A stretch of 33,987 nucleotides of DNA, from assembly GCF_014879935.1 (NCBI RefSeq), contig NZ_JACSRD010000072.1, positions 1 through 33,987 on the forward strand. The letters run 5' to 3'. The notes below the pieces were generated by a model. The model did no database searches. It saw nothing but the letters and a program-made list of their open reading frames with translations, and was not told the DNA's origin. A program made the translations under genes and the position numbers. The DNA comes from Prosthecobacter sp. GTDB taxonomy: Bacteria; Verrucomicrobiota; Verrucomicrobiia; Verrucomicrobiales; Verrucomicrobiaceae. Shown here in pieces: positions 23,903 to 33,151 of this stretch (position 1 is its first letter; each line of letters starts with the position of its first letter).

Positions 23903-25285
23903 ATGGCCAGCCTCAAGTCGAAGAAACTCAAAAGCATCCCCGCCGAGATCACCGTTCCGGGTGACAAAAGCATCTCCCACCGCTCCGCGATGTTCGCCGG
24001 CCTCGCCAAAGGCACGACCGTGATCGATGGCTTCCTGCCCAGCGAGGACTGCCTGTGCACCGTGCATGCGATGGAGGCCTTGGGCGCCACTGTGGAGCCG
24101 CTCGAGACGGTCGAAGGTGTCGGCCTGGTCAAACTCGCCATCACCGGCAACGGCATGAAATTGAAAGCACCGGCCAAACCGGTCGATTGCGGCAATTCCG
24201 GCACCACCATCCGCCTGCTTTCGGGCATTCTTGCCGGCCAGGAGTTCAAAACCGAGCTCTTTGGTGACGCATCGCTCTCCCGCCGTCCGATGAAGCGCGT
24301 CGCTGATCCGCTGGGTCAGATGGGCGCGAAGATCACCGGCCAGGGCGAGAAAATCTGCGCGCCGTTGACCATCGAAGGCGGCGGATTGAAGCCCATCTAC
24401 TACAAGCTGCCCGTCGCCAGCGCCCAGGTGAAAAGCGCCGTGCTGCTCGCCGGTTTGTTCGCGCAGGGGAAGACGACCGTCGTCGAGCCGGTGCCCACCC
24501 GTAATCACACCGAGCGCCTGTTCACCCACTTTGGCATCAAATGGCTGCGTGAGGACGACTGCGTCAGCGTCTATGGCGGCCAGGAGCCGCGGGCGACGGA
24601 CATCGTGGTGCCTGGGGACATCTCCAGCGCCGCGTTCTGGATGGTCGCGGCCGCTGCGACGCCCGGATCGCAGATCACGCTGAAAAATGTCGGCCTCAAT
24701 CCCACGCGCACCGGCGTCATTAATGTCCTCCTGCGCATGGGGGCGCTCGTGACTCATTCCGAGACGCATGACGACGGCGAACCGCGTGGCAACATCATCG
24801 TCCGTGGCGGTGATCTGAACGCCACGGTCATCGGCGGGGCTGAAATCCCGAATGTCATCGACGAGCTGCCGATCCTGGCCGTCGCGGGTGCTCTCGCCCG
24901 TGGCAAGACGCTCATTCGCGACGCCGCAGAGCTTCGTGTGAAGGAAACCGACCGCATTGCCGCCGTGGCGCAGAATCTCCGCGCGATGGGCGTCACCGTC
25001 ACCGAGCATCCGGACGGCATGGAGATCGAAGGCGGGGCGAAGTTGCAGGGAGCGACGCTGCCATGCTGGCACGACCACCGCATCGCCATGGCCTTCCTGG
25101 TGGCCGGCATGTTTGCCGAAGGAACGACCACGGTCGAAGGCACCGAGTGCATCTCCACGTCCTATCCTGGCTTCGAGAAGCACCTCGATTTTTTTTTGAG
25201 CGGTGATGGTGGTGCGCGGCCGATCCCCGTCATGTCCACCGTGCCGCAGCCGCTGGTGGAAAAAATGAACCGTGCCAAGGCATGA
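23903..25285 (+). CDS. aroA: 3-phosphoshikimate 1-carboxyvinyltransferase (EPSP synthase)
   Basis: The protein has 460 residues. Family motifs are PGDKSISHRSAMFAGLA at the start, DCGNSGTTIRLLSGILAGQ, LSRRPMKRVADPLGQMGA and, in the C-terminal half, ELPILAVAGALARGKT and ELRVKETDRIAAVAQNLRAMG. It joins shikimate 3-phosphate and phosphoenolpyruvate in the shikimate pathway. The NSGTTIR loop looks more like the Gram-positive type than the enterobacterial one; this is by eye only. The roughly 30 residues after LDFFLSG are a non-conserved tail. It overlaps cmk by four bases (ATGA at 25282). Confidence 0.95.
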   Translation: MASLKSKKLKSIPAEITVPGDKSISHRSAMFAGLAKGTTVIDGFLPSEDCLCTVHAMEALGATVEPLETVEGVGLVKLAITGNGMKLKAPAKPVDCGNSGTTIRLLSGILAGQEFKTELFGDASLSRRPMKRVADPLGQMGAKITGQGEKICAPLTIEGGGLKPIYYKLPVASAQVKSAVLLAGLFAQGKTTVVEPVPTRNHTERLFTHFGIKWLREDDCVSVYGGQEPRATDIVVPGDISSAAFWMVAAAATPGSQITLKNVGLNPTRTGVINVLLRMGALVTHSETHDDGEPRGNIIVRGGDLNATVIGGAEIPNVIDELPILAVAGALARGKTLIRDAAELRVKETDRIAAVAQNLRAMGVTVTEHPDGMEIEGGAKLQGATLPCWHDHRIAMAFLVAGMFAEGTTTVEGTECISTSYPGFEKHLDFFLSGDGGARPIPVMSTVPQPLVEKMNRAKA

Positions 25286-25923
25286 GCACGTCCCATCCTG
25301 TCATCACCATCGACGGTCCTGCCGCCTCCGGGAAAAGCAGCATCGCACGCATCGTCGCCCGGCGTCTCGGCTTCACCTATGTGAACACGGGGAACATGTA
25401 TCGCGCCATGACCTGGGCAGTGCTCCAGGCCGGAGTCGATCCGCAGGATGCGGATGCTGTGCGCACTGCCGCTGCGGGCATTGTGATCGATTCACCTGTT
25501 GTGGAGGGAAAAACGCAGGTTTGCGTCGTGGGACACACGCTCAGCGATGGCGAATTGAACAGTGATCCGGTCAATCGTGCCGTTTCCTTCATCGCCCGGG
25601 TGCCGGAGGTGCGTGAGCGCCTCGTCGCCGACCAGCGTGCGTTGATCGCGATCGGGCCGCTGGTGATGGAAGGCCGTGACATCGGTTCTGTCGTGTTTCC
25701 CGACAGTCCGCACAAGATTTACGTGGATGCCAGCGAGGAGGTCCGCGCCAGCCGCCGCAGCGCCCAGGGGCATGCCGACCAGGTGGCCGAGCGTGACCGC
25801 CTCGACAAGCAGCGCAAGGCCAGCCCGCTGGTCGTTCCGGATGGTGCCATCGTGATCGACAACTCGCACATCACGCTGGAACAAGCTGTCGAGCAGGTGC
25901 TGGCGGCGTTAAAGCTCTCCTGA
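25282..25923 (+). CDS. cmk: Cytidylate kinase
   Basis: The protein has 213 residues. The P-loop GPAASGKSSIARIVARRLG is at about residues 11-29, followed by YVNTGNMYRAMTWAVLQ for nucleotide binding. Further motifs are VNRAVSFIARVPEVRERLV, VMEGRDIGSVVFPDSPHKIY and a basic lid with ASRRSAQGH. It phosphorylates CMP and dCMP. Linkage of aroA and cmk is common in bacteria. The ATG overlaps the aroA stop, indicating translational coupling. Confidence 0.94.
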   Translation: MSTSHPVITIDGPAASGKSSIARIVARRLGFTYVNTGNMYRAMTWAVLQAGVDPQDADAVRTAAAGIVIDSPVVEGKTQVCVVGHTLSDGELNSDPVNRAVSFIARVPEVRERLVADQRALIAIGPLVMEGRDIGSVVFPDSPHKIYVDASEEVRASRRSAQGHADQVAERDRLDKQRKASPLVVPDGAIVIDNSHITLEQAVEQVLAALKLS

Positions 25924-25950
25924 GCGCGAACCAGGAACCGCGACCTCACG

Positions 25951-26562
25951 ATGCACTTCACCTACTGGCTCGGACATCGCTTCTTCCGCGAACTGGCCCG
26001 CGGATTGTTCGACTTCCAGGTCATTGGTGCTGAAAAGCTGCAATTTCCCGGCGCGGCCCTCATCGCCTGCAATCACGTCAGCTTTCTCGATCCTCCGTTC
26101 GTCGGCCAGGCGCTGGATGGGCCGATCCATTACTTCGCACGCAAGACACTGTTCGATCATCCGGTGCTCGGATGGCTGCTGCGCGAATGGCAGACCGTTC
26201 CCATCGACCGTGACAAGCCTGACGCGACCTCGCTGAAGACGACGATCCGTTTCCTGCGGCAGGGCGAGAAGGTTTTGATCTTCCCCGAGGGCACGCGCAG
26301 TCCTGATGGCAGTTTGCAGCCTGCGGAGGCCGGCGTGGGGCTCTTCATCGCGAAAACGAAGGCACCGGTGCTTCCAGTGCGCATTTTCGGCAGCTACGAG
26401 GCCTATCCACGAGGTGCCAAGACCTTGCGTCCTGCACGGATCAAGCTGGTGGTGGGGGATCTCTGGCTGCCTGACCTCGGGAGCTATCACCTGGAGGGCA
26501 AGGAGCTTTACCAGGCACTTGCGAACGATGTCATGGCCCGCATTGGCGACCTTGTGTCGTGA
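25951..26562 (+). CDS. plsC: 1-acyl-sn-glycerol-3-phosphate acyltransferase
   Basis: The protein has 203 residues. It has the acyltransferase H-x4-D motif (H42 and D47 in CNHVSFLD) and the phosphate-binding FPEGTRSPDG starting at residue 111. A hydrophobic N-terminal stretch would place it at the inner membrane. It makes phosphatidic acid from lysophosphatidic acid. It follows cmk by 27 bases and closes the tyrA-aroA-cmk-plsC run. No rpsA or other cmk-linked gene follows; the next gene is the exported beta-repeat protein. Confidence 0.92.
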   Translation: MHFTYWLGHRFFRELARGLFDFQVIGAEKLQFPGAALIACNHVSFLDPPFVGQALDGPIHYFARKTLFDHPVLGWLLREWQTVPIDRDKPDATSLKTTIRFLRQGEKVLIFPEGTRSPDGSLQPAEAGVGLFIAKTKAPVLPVRIFGSYEAYPRGAKTLRPARIKLVVGDLWLPDLGSYHLEGKELYQALANDVMARIGDLVS

Positions 26563-26661
26563 TTGTCGCCACAATGCAAAAACTGCGCTGACCTCACGAC
26601 GCAACACGGTTTCAGGTTGGCTTGTCAGAGGCGGGACGTATTTTTCACGCCCCCAAAACCC

Positions 26662-29600
26662 ATGATGCACCAACCCTTCGCGGCCAGCGCCGTGCTGCGG
26701 CGCGTTTTGTCGTCCACCCGGACCTGCCGCCGCTTTTTCTGCCTGCTTTTGCTCGTTTGCACCTTGGCGAGCTCCCTCAGTCACGCTGCGGTGCAGACCT
26801 GGCTGGACGCGAATGCCAGCAACGACTGGAGCCTCACCGCGCCGAATTGGAACGGCAACGTCCCCTGGACCGATGGCAACGATGCGGTCTTTGGCGGAAC
26901 CGGGGAAACGGTGGAGATCGCCAGCGACGTGGTGGCGATGCACCTCACCTTCAACAGCAACGGCTACATCATCGCCGATGCGAACAACGACAGCCTGTTC
27001 TCGCTCTCGACGGGCAGCATCATCACCGTGACCTCGGCGGCGCATGTCGCCACGATCAGCGAGGCCATCGCGAATGGAGACCTGGCGAAGGCTGGTGCGG
27101 GGACGTTGATCCTCTCCGGCACAAACACCTTCAATGGCAGCGTGAGTGTGACGGCAGGCACGTTGAGCCTCGCCAATGACAGCGCCCTGGGCGGAGCCTC
27201 CACGGGCACAAGCGTGACCTCCAGTGGTGTGATTGAGTTGCAAAATGGCGTCAGCATCGCTGGAGAAAGCCTGAATCTCGGGTCTGCAGGCGGCGATTTC
27301 TTCGGTGGCCTGCGAGCGGCGGCCAATGCATCCGCCACTTGGGCCGGAGCGGTCATTCTGGACTCTGGCGGGCGGGTTGGCGCCCTTTCCGGCGGTCTTC
27401 TGGAACTCAGTGGTGTCATACAGAACGGCACCACGGGCAGTCTCCTCATTTCCGCGCCCGGCAGTGGCGCGAGCCTTGGCACCGTGCGCATTTCTGGCAC
27501 CGCCAACACCTACACCGGCACGACTGGTGTGATTCGCGGCCGTTTGCAGCTTGGTGCCTCGAATGCCTTGCCCACAGGCACTGTTCTCGACCTCGACACC
27601 ACCTCCGCCAGTGAGGATTCGATCTTCGACCTCAATGGATTCAGCCAAACGCTTGGCGGCCTGCAACGCAGCGGCGGCGGCAACGGTGCCGGTGGCAGCT
27701 TCGTCACCAACAATGGTGCCACAGCCGGCACGCTCACGCTCAATCAAACCACGAGCACGACCTACAGCGGCATCATCCAGGACGGGGCCGGCGTCGTGAA
27801 CCTCGTCAAGAGCGGCACAGGCACGCTCACCCTGTCCGGAGACAACACCTACGGCGGCGCCACCTCGGTGACGGGCGGCATTCTCGTCATGAGCGGAAAC
27901 AACACGCTCAGCGGCAACATCACCGTCGGCGCGGGCCTCACCCTCACGGGAGCCAACACCCTGGCGGACACCCTTGCCTTCCAGGTGAACAGCGGCGGTT
28001 TCGTGACCGTGGGCAACGATGCAGCCGTCGGCAGCAGTGGCGGCCTGACCGTGAGTTCCGGCGGCCGGGTGGTGCTGCAAAGCGGCATCCAGGTCGCTGG
28101 CAAGACCCTCACGCTTTCCGGCACTGGTGGAAACAACAGCGGCGCTTTGCAGACCGCGTCCAGCGCCACTGCCACTTGGTCCGGAAACATCGTCACAGCC
28201 GCCGGGGACACCCGCATTGGAGGCGGTGAAGGCGGCACGCTGATCGTCAATGGCGTGATCAGCGGCACCGGCGGCATGCTCTACAGCCGCGCGAACAACG
28301 CCACCACCATCCTCAACGCCGTCAGCACCTACACGGGCGACACACAGCTCTTCGCCAACGGCGGCTCCGGCGGCAGGCTGGTCATCGGCGTGGACAACGC
28401 GCTCAGCGGCACAAGCAAGCTGTCGGTGTTCCTGGCCGTCACGGCGACCGTGGCCATCACCGTGGACCTCAACGGCCACACCAGCGCCTTCACCGGCCTC
28501 GACACCGCCAACAACCACGCCACCGGCCTGGTGCTGTCCGTGCTGAACAATGGCAGCGCGGCGTCCACTCTCACGCTCTCCGGCACCAGCCTCGGCAGCA
28601 ACGAGCTCGTTTTTAACGGCAGGTTGAACGATGGCACCAGCAGCATGGCCCTGGTGAAAAACGGCTCCTTCACCCAGACCTTCGTCGCTGCGAACGGCTA
28701 CACCGGCGACACGATTCTGAACGCCGGGACGATCCAGATCGGCAAGACTTCCGTCACCGGCTTCACGGGCTCGAATGGATCGCTCGCCAGCGGCAATCTT
28801 CTCCTGAACGGCGGCACGCTGGCGCTCGACAATCTCGGCACCGGCAACAACGGCTCCAATCGTCTCGCCGACTCGGCTTCTGTTTCCTTCCGTGGCGGCA
28901 GCATGATCTATCGCGGATCCGATCTCGCCAGTTCATCGGAGACCATCGGCTCCATCATCGCTCATTCGAAGCGTTCCACCCTCACACTGACCTATGGCGG
29001 CACAAACGCCGCCACGCTCACGGCGGGCAGCTTTTCGCGCGTCGCCAGCGGCGGCCTGCTGTTTGTGAACGGCGTGAACCTGGGCCTGGACAGCACCAGC
29101 ACGGCCAGTCTCTCGCGCCTTGTCTTCACCAGCGCACCGGACCTGGCCGGCACCACGCCTGCGGCGGCCACGGGGCTGGGAACGGTGAAGAATCTGCAAA
29201 TCGTCCCCGGCATGTATGGCGAGGCAGGAGCCAGCAGCGGCGGCGTCGGCACCGCGACCGGCACGGCGAACACTTTTCTCACCTACCATGCCGCGACCGG
29301 CCTGCGGCCGCTTAACCCGGTCGATGAATTCACGCAAAACAGCTTCGCCAGCGGCGACAACGTGCGGATCACCAGTGCCACGACGCTGTCGGCCTCCACG
29401 AGTGTCAATTCGCTCATCTTTGCCGGTGCCGGCGGCACCATCGGGTCGGGCAAGACACTGACGGTGGCCAGCGGCATGATCCTCTTCGCCTCGGGAAACA
29501 GTCTGACCTTCGGCGGCGGTGGCACGCTCGCCTTCGGCAACCGGGAGGGTGTCATCATCATCAATTCGGGTGCGAACACCACGTTCTCCTCGGTCATGAC

Positions 29601-30744
29601 CGGGACCGCCGGGGTCAGCTACTACGGCACGGGCACGATGGTGACGAACCAGCAGCACCTGTACTCAGGGCCGACCGGGTTGTTCCTCGGTTCGTCGATC
29701 GTGCAGGTGAGTTCCATTGGCACGCCGGGTGCCGTCGTCAGCGGGCCTTATGGCACCGGCACTCTGATTCTCGGCGGTGCCTCCACCCGGGCCTCCACGG
29801 CCGGTCATATCACGCTGCACAACAATGTCGAGTTTCGGGCGGACACGACCATCACCTCTGGCAGCGTGGACAAAACACTCACCTTCGCCGGAGCGGTGGA
29901 TCTCAGCAGCGGCAGCCGCACGCTGACAAACAGCTCCACGGCGAACACGTATTTCACCGGCGTGATCAGCGAGACCGCCGTCGGTTCGGGCATCACGATC
30001 GCGGGCTCAGGAGCCTCCGCCGTGGTTTTCAGCGGAAACAACACTTACACCGGTGCCACGGTGCTCAGTGGCTCCACCACGCTGCTGATCAACGGCGATC
30101 AAAGCGCCGCCACCGGTGCCGTCACCGTCAGTTCCGGCACGCTGGGCGGTACGGGCACTCTTGGCGGTGCCACCACCATTCAAACAGGCGGTACCCTCAG
30201 CCCGGGTGATCCAGCGGTCGCCGCTGGCCTCGGCACGCTCACCTTTGGCAGCGGGCTTGTGTTGAAGAGCGGCTCAGGCGCCACGCTTCAGATCACCGGG
30301 GCCACGTTCACGAGCAGCGACGGCTTTGGTGGCCAGTTTCCCGGCACGCCCGGCTACGAGGCCTACGTGATCGCCAATGGAGGCGGCTCAGGAGGCACGC
30401 TGCATGACCAGTTGAGCATCACCGGGGCCTTCACCCAGGAAACGGGGGCCAAGATTACGGTGCAGCCCGTGTCGTTCACACCTGTCGCAGGCCAGATCTT
30501 CAATCTGCTGGACTGGACGGAGGTCGTCGGCGGCACCTTCTCTTCGAATCTCGGCCCCACTTTGCGGGATGGATCGTCTGACTCCACCTTCGATCTCGAT
30601 CTGCCTGACATCCTCGCGAGCGGCTACGCCTGGGACATCAGCCTCTTTGCCAGCCATGGCATCATCGTGGTCGTTCCTGAGCCAACGAGATGCCTGCTGC
30701 TGCTGCTTGGTTTTGGCGGCCTGATTTTTCGCCGTCGCCGCTGA
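26662..30744 (+). CDS. Giant exported beta-strand-repeat protein with PEP-CTERM tail
   Basis: The protein has 1360 residues from the Met at 26662 (an adjacent Met at 26665 is equivalent). A long signal peptide with a basic N-region and CLLLLVCTLASSLSHAA precedes the mature VQTWLDANASNDWS. The body is Gly/Thr/Ser-rich and made of beta-helix-type autotransporter-associated repeats, e.g. AGAGTLILSGTNTFNGSVSV near residue 143, SGTGTLTLSGDNTYGGAT near 382 and AVVFSGNNTYTGATVLSG near 1120. The C-terminus ends VVVPEPTRCLLLLLGFGGLI followed by FRRRR, a PEP-CTERM signal (VPEP, membrane helix, Arg cluster) for exosortase processing. There is no autotransporter beta-barrel. A surface or extracellular adhesive or matrix role is likely. 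Exosortase genes are not in the window. Confidence 0.92.
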   Translation: MMHQPFAASAVLRRVLSSTRTCRRFFCLLLLVCTLASSLSHAAVQTWLDANASNDWSLTAPNWNGNVPWTDGNDAVFGGTGETVEIASDVVAMHLTFNSNGYIIADANNDSLFSLSTGSIITVTSAAHVATISEAIANGDLAKAGAGTLILSGTNTFNGSVSVTAGTLSLANDSALGGASTGTSVTSSGVIELQNGVSIAGESLNLGSAGGDFFGGLRAAANASATWAGAVILDSGGRVGALSGGLLELSGVIQNGTTGSLLISAPGSGASLGTVRISGTANTYTGTTGVIRGRLQLGASNALPTGTVLDLDTTSASEDSIFDLNGFSQTLGGLQRSGGGNGAGGSFVTNNGATAGTLTLNQTTSTTYSGIIQDGAGVVNLVKSGTGTLTLSGDNTYGGATSVTGGILVMSGNNTLSGNITVGAGLTLTGANTLADTLAFQVNSGGFVTVGNDAAVGSSGGLTVSSGGRVVLQSGIQVAGKTLTLSGTGGNNSGALQTASSATATWSGNIVTAAGDTRIGGGEGGTLIVNGVISGTGGMLYSRANNATTILNAVSTYTGDTQLFANGGSGGRLVIGVDNALSGTSKLSVFLAVTATVAITVDLNGHTSAFTGLDTANNHATGLVLSVLNNGSAASTLTLSGTSLGSNELVFNGRLNDGTSSMALVKNGSFTQTFVAANGYTGDTILNAGTIQIGKTSVTGFTGSNGSLASGNLLLNGGTLALDNLGTGNNGSNRLADSASVSFRGGSMIYRGSDLASSSETIGSIIAHSKRSTLTLTYGGTNAATLTAGSFSRVASGGLLFVNGVNLGLDSTSTASLSRLVFTSAPDLAGTTPAAATGLGTVKNLQIVPGMYGEAGASSGGVGTATGTANTFLTYHAATGLRPLNPVDEFTQNSFASGDNVRITSATTLSASTSVNSLIFAGAGGTIGSGKTLTVASGMILFASGNSLTFGGGGTLAFGNREGVIIINSGANTTFSSVMTGTAGVSYYGTGTMVTNQQHLYSGPTGLFLGSSIVQVSSIGTPGAVVSGPYGTGTLILGGASTRASTAGHITLHNNVEFRADTTITSGSVDKTLTFAGAVDLSSGSRTLTNSSTANTYFTGVISETAVGSGITIAGSGASAVVFSGNNTYTGATVLSGSTTLLINGDQSAATGAVTVSSGTLGGTGTLGGATTIQTGGTLSPGDPAVAAGLGTLTFGSGLVLKSGSGATLQITGATFTSSDGFGGQFPGTPGYEAYVIANGGGSGGTLHDQLSITGAFTQETGAKITVQPVSFTPVAGQIFNLLDWTEVVGGTFSSNLGPTLRDGSSDSTFDLDLPDILASGYAWDISLFASHGIIVVVPEPTRCLLLLLGFGGLIFRRRR
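27175..28014 (+). repeat. Super-repeat unit A in the beta-repeat gene
   Basis: About 280 residues starting NDSALGG. The landmarks, in order, are VIELQNGVSIAGESLNL, NASATWAGAVILDSGGRVG, LSGVIQNG, TYTGTT, GRLQLGASNALP, IFDLNGFSQTLGGL, GTLTLNQTTSTTYSGIIQDG and LVKSGTGTLTLSGDNTYGG. The same landmarks recur in unit B. Confidence 0.6.
28015..28840 (+). repeat. Super-repeat unit B in the beta-repeat gene
   Basis: It directly follows unit A and starts NDAAVGS. The matching landmarks are RVVLQSGIQVAGKTLTL, SATATWSGNIVTAAGDTRIG, VNGVISG, TYTGDT, GRLVIGVDNALSG, TVDLNGHTSAFTGL, STLTLSGTS with LVFNGRLNDG, and LVKNGSFTQTFVAANGYTGD. Identity is moderate and indels are present, so this is an old duplication; the 3' border is approximate. 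Confidence 0.55.
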
Positions 30745-30930
30745 TGTTGCAGGCGGGCAGGGAGCGTCTGATGGCCGTGCAGGTCACGTCGATGCGGACG
30801 GAGTGCGAATTGGCCGCATGAGTTGGAATTTCAAGAGCGCGGTGACACAAAGCAGACAACTAATTTGTGCGGTTTTGCTTCATTCTTGATTAGGTTTACA
30901 TCAAAATTGCTGTACGCCTAAGCCCGTCTC

Positions 30931-33117
30931 ATGCCCGCTCAAGATGCCTTTAAACGCTCCCTGAAGACCGAAGGCCTCCCTGTCTCCAAGGGAGGCACGA
31001 ACGGGGCTGCGAGGCCGGCGGGGGACGTGCAGATGCTCTGCCAGGATGACGGCCCGTGGTTCGTGAAGCAGTCCTTCTCTCGTGCCGAGTCGCTGTGGCT
31101 GTGCCCCCTGCTGGGCACGTATTTTCCCTCGCTGCCGCGGGTGCTGGACCTCTCGAACGAAGGCACGCAGATCCATGTGATGATGGGCACCGCCCCCGGT
31201 GAGAGCGTGAAGGCCTACTGCCACCGCCTCGGAGCGCTGCCGGTGGGCATCGCCTGCGTGCTCGTCTGGCGCTTGGCGGCGGAACTGGAGGCGCTGGAGT
31301 CGTTTCTCCCGGAGGCGGCCTCGTTTGTCGATCCACTGGCCAGCCGGGTGGGGCTGTGGCAGCGGGAGTTCCTTCAACTGTTCGTGGATCGTTTTGAAAC
31401 GCGGCCGCTCCGCCGCGCAGACACGGCGGCGAACCTTCTGCGGCTCTGCCTGATGCTGATCAACGGGCATTCATCGGCCGCCATCTCTGACATCGCCGCG
31501 GCACGCATTCCATCCTCGCTCCTGGCCCACCTGCGGGAGGTCACGGAGACGGGAACCACGCGGCTGAGCGTCGTCGAAATCAAAAACGTCATGCTCATGG
31601 CCACGGCGGCGGTCACGCGCGGCCTGCGTGGCTCGAACATGATGTCCCAGCTCATGGTGAACGAGCGCTGGCACCCCGAGCTGCCGCCGCCGAAAGGGAA
31701 TGGCCGCGTGTATGGCCGTACGGAAGAAAGCCGCCTGCCAGCCACCTCCGTCCGGCTTTCACGGCTCCTCGCACACCGGAACCGCCTCACGACGATCGAG
31801 ATCACCATGCTCCAGTCCCGCCTGCGCGAGCAGGCCTCCGCCGTCCCGGTGCTGGGACTCGTGATGGACCCGGAGCGCATCCTGCTCCGCCTCCCCGGCA
31901 TTCGTGAAAACGCCACCGACACCAAGATGCTCGACATCCGACTCGACTGCATTCCGGAGTTTTCCGTGGCCCTGGAGTCTGCCAGCGGCTGTCGTGCGCT
32001 CGCCCGTTCTCCCATCGCCATCCGGGAGGCTGTGGCGCCCGGCAGGCCCTTCGCCGACCTGCGTGGTGACTTTGACGAGCAGTTCAACCGCCTCTGGCAG
32101 ACCCTGCACGACGGCACCTACAGCCTCTCCGGCTACAACATCCAGTCCTCTGACCGTCAGGATCTGCCCGGCATGTTCCATTGCTCGCTGGCCTCCCCGT
32201 TTTCAGGCTCGACGAGAACAAAATCGGAGAAGCCCCCGACTAAGGCACCTGCCCGCATGCCTCCGCCCGCCCCTGCTGCGGTCATGCCGGTCCCTGCAGC
32301 GCCGCCTGTGCCGGAGTCCGCTCCGCCTCCGGTCGAAATCGTGCCGCAATCCGGCACCGTTTTTCCTTTCAACCATCGTCTCGATGAGCTACCGCAACGT
32401 CCCATGAAAATGATCCTCATCACCGCAGGCAGCGGTGGCACCGGCAAGAGCACCATCGCACGCCTCCTGTATGAGCTGGCGGGTTTTGAATCGCGTGACG
32501 ACGTCGCCATGTTTGACTGTGATGCCCTGGGAAACCGCGACTTCCAGAAGATCGCCCCGGAAAAGATCGAATCCATGCCCATCGACAACGTGGACTCCAT
32601 GCGCCGCATGGTCGAGACCGCCATGGAGGGCAAACTAGTGCTCGCCGACTTGCCCGCAAGCTGCCAGGACATCCTCGCCCGCGACCTGAATCCAGAGATC
32701 ATCCAGAGCCTGCGTGAGGACGACGGCCTCCACTGGCTGCCCATCCATCCCGTCACCGCCAAGGCCGCCACCCTTCCCGCCATCAAACAGTGGCGCACCT
32801 CCGTTTTCGGCGACGCGCCCGCCATCATCGTCGTCAGCCTCAAGGACGGCCCCGTTCCCACCGATGTGCTCGACGAGATCGTTCGCCCTCAAGACATGGT
32901 GCTGCGCATTCCCGTCCTCGATCAGAGCCTCGCCTCCGCGCTGGACGCCTCCAACGCCACCTGGCAGGCCATCCTCGACGGCAAGGCACCCGACAGTCAC
33001 CGCATGTTCGGCAATCCGCTCGTCAAACGCCAGCTCCGCTTCAAGCGCAAGGAATGCGAGGACGCCCTCTTCCCGCTCCTCCGCCGCATCGTGAAGGACG
33101 CGGCCACCGCAGGCTGA
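30931..33117 (+). CDS. Putative pseudokinase fused to a ParA/MinD-like P-loop ATPase
   Basis: The protein has 728 residues. Residues about 30-225 resemble a protein kinase fold by eye: WFVKQS like the beta-3 lysine strand, then CPLLGTYFPSLPRVLDL, then a hinge-like IHVMMGTAPGESVKAY and a helical C-lobe. No HRD or DFG motif is present, so it would be inactive. Residues about 230-430 are unassigned. A Pro/Ala linker spans about 435-475. Residues 492-728 begin MKMILITAGSGGTGKSTIAR, a P-loop of the ParA/MinD class with K506. The signature lysine before GG (KGGxGK) is Ser here. FDCDALGN and KLVLADLPAS are the likely acidic motifs. No signal or membrane segment is seen, so it is cytoplasmic. It follows the beta-repeat gene after 186 bases. 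The role is unknown. Confidence 0.65.
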   Translation: MPAQDAFKRSLKTEGLPVSKGGTNGAARPAGDVQMLCQDDGPWFVKQSFSRAESLWLCPLLGTYFPSLPRVLDLSNEGTQIHVMMGTAPGESVKAYCHRLGALPVGIACVLVWRLAAELEALESFLPEAASFVDPLASRVGLWQREFLQLFVDRFETRPLRRADTAANLLRLCLMLINGHSSAAISDIAAARIPSSLLAHLREVTETGTTRLSVVEIKNVMLMATAAVTRGLRGSNMMSQLMVNERWHPELPPPKGNGRVYGRTEESRLPATSVRLSRLLAHRNRLTTIEITMLQSRLREQASAVPVLGLVMDPERILLRLPGIRENATDTKMLDIRLDCIPEFSVALESASGCRALARSPIAIREAVAPGRPFADLRGDFDEQFNRLWQTLHDGTYSLSGYNIQSSDRQDLPGMFHCSLASPFSGSTRTKSEKPPTKAPARMPPPAPAAVMPVPAAPPVPESAPPPVEIVPQSGTVFPFNHRLDELPQRPMKMILITAGSGGTGKSTIARLLYELAGFESRDDVAMFDCDALGNRDFQKIAPEKIESMPIDNVDSMRRMVETAMEGKLVLADLPASCQDILARDLNPEIIQSLREDDGLHWLPIHPVTAKAATLPAIKQWRTSVFGDAPAIIVVSLKDGPVPTDVLDEIVRPQDMVLRIPVLDQSLASALDASNATWQAILDGKAPDSHRMFGNPLVKRQLRFKRKECEDALFPLLRRIVKDAATAG

Positions 33118-33151
33118 TCACGGGAGCCTTCCGTGAGACACGGCCGCAGGT

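Noticed and set aside
23417-25183. 588-codon minus-strand frame opposite tyrA and aroA
   Set aside because: It is a shadow of two clearly identified enzymes, with low-complexity composition and no signal or domain.
25909-28518. 869-codon open frame on the minus strand opposite cmk, plsC and the beta-repeat gene
   Set aside because: It is antisense to well-supported genes, has a biased composition rich in Gly, Ala, Arg and His, and shows no domain. Long antisense frames are expected in GC-rich genes.
26662-30744. Classical type V autotransporter
   Set aside because: There is no C-terminal beta-barrel; the protein ends with a PEP-CTERM signal, so export must use another route.
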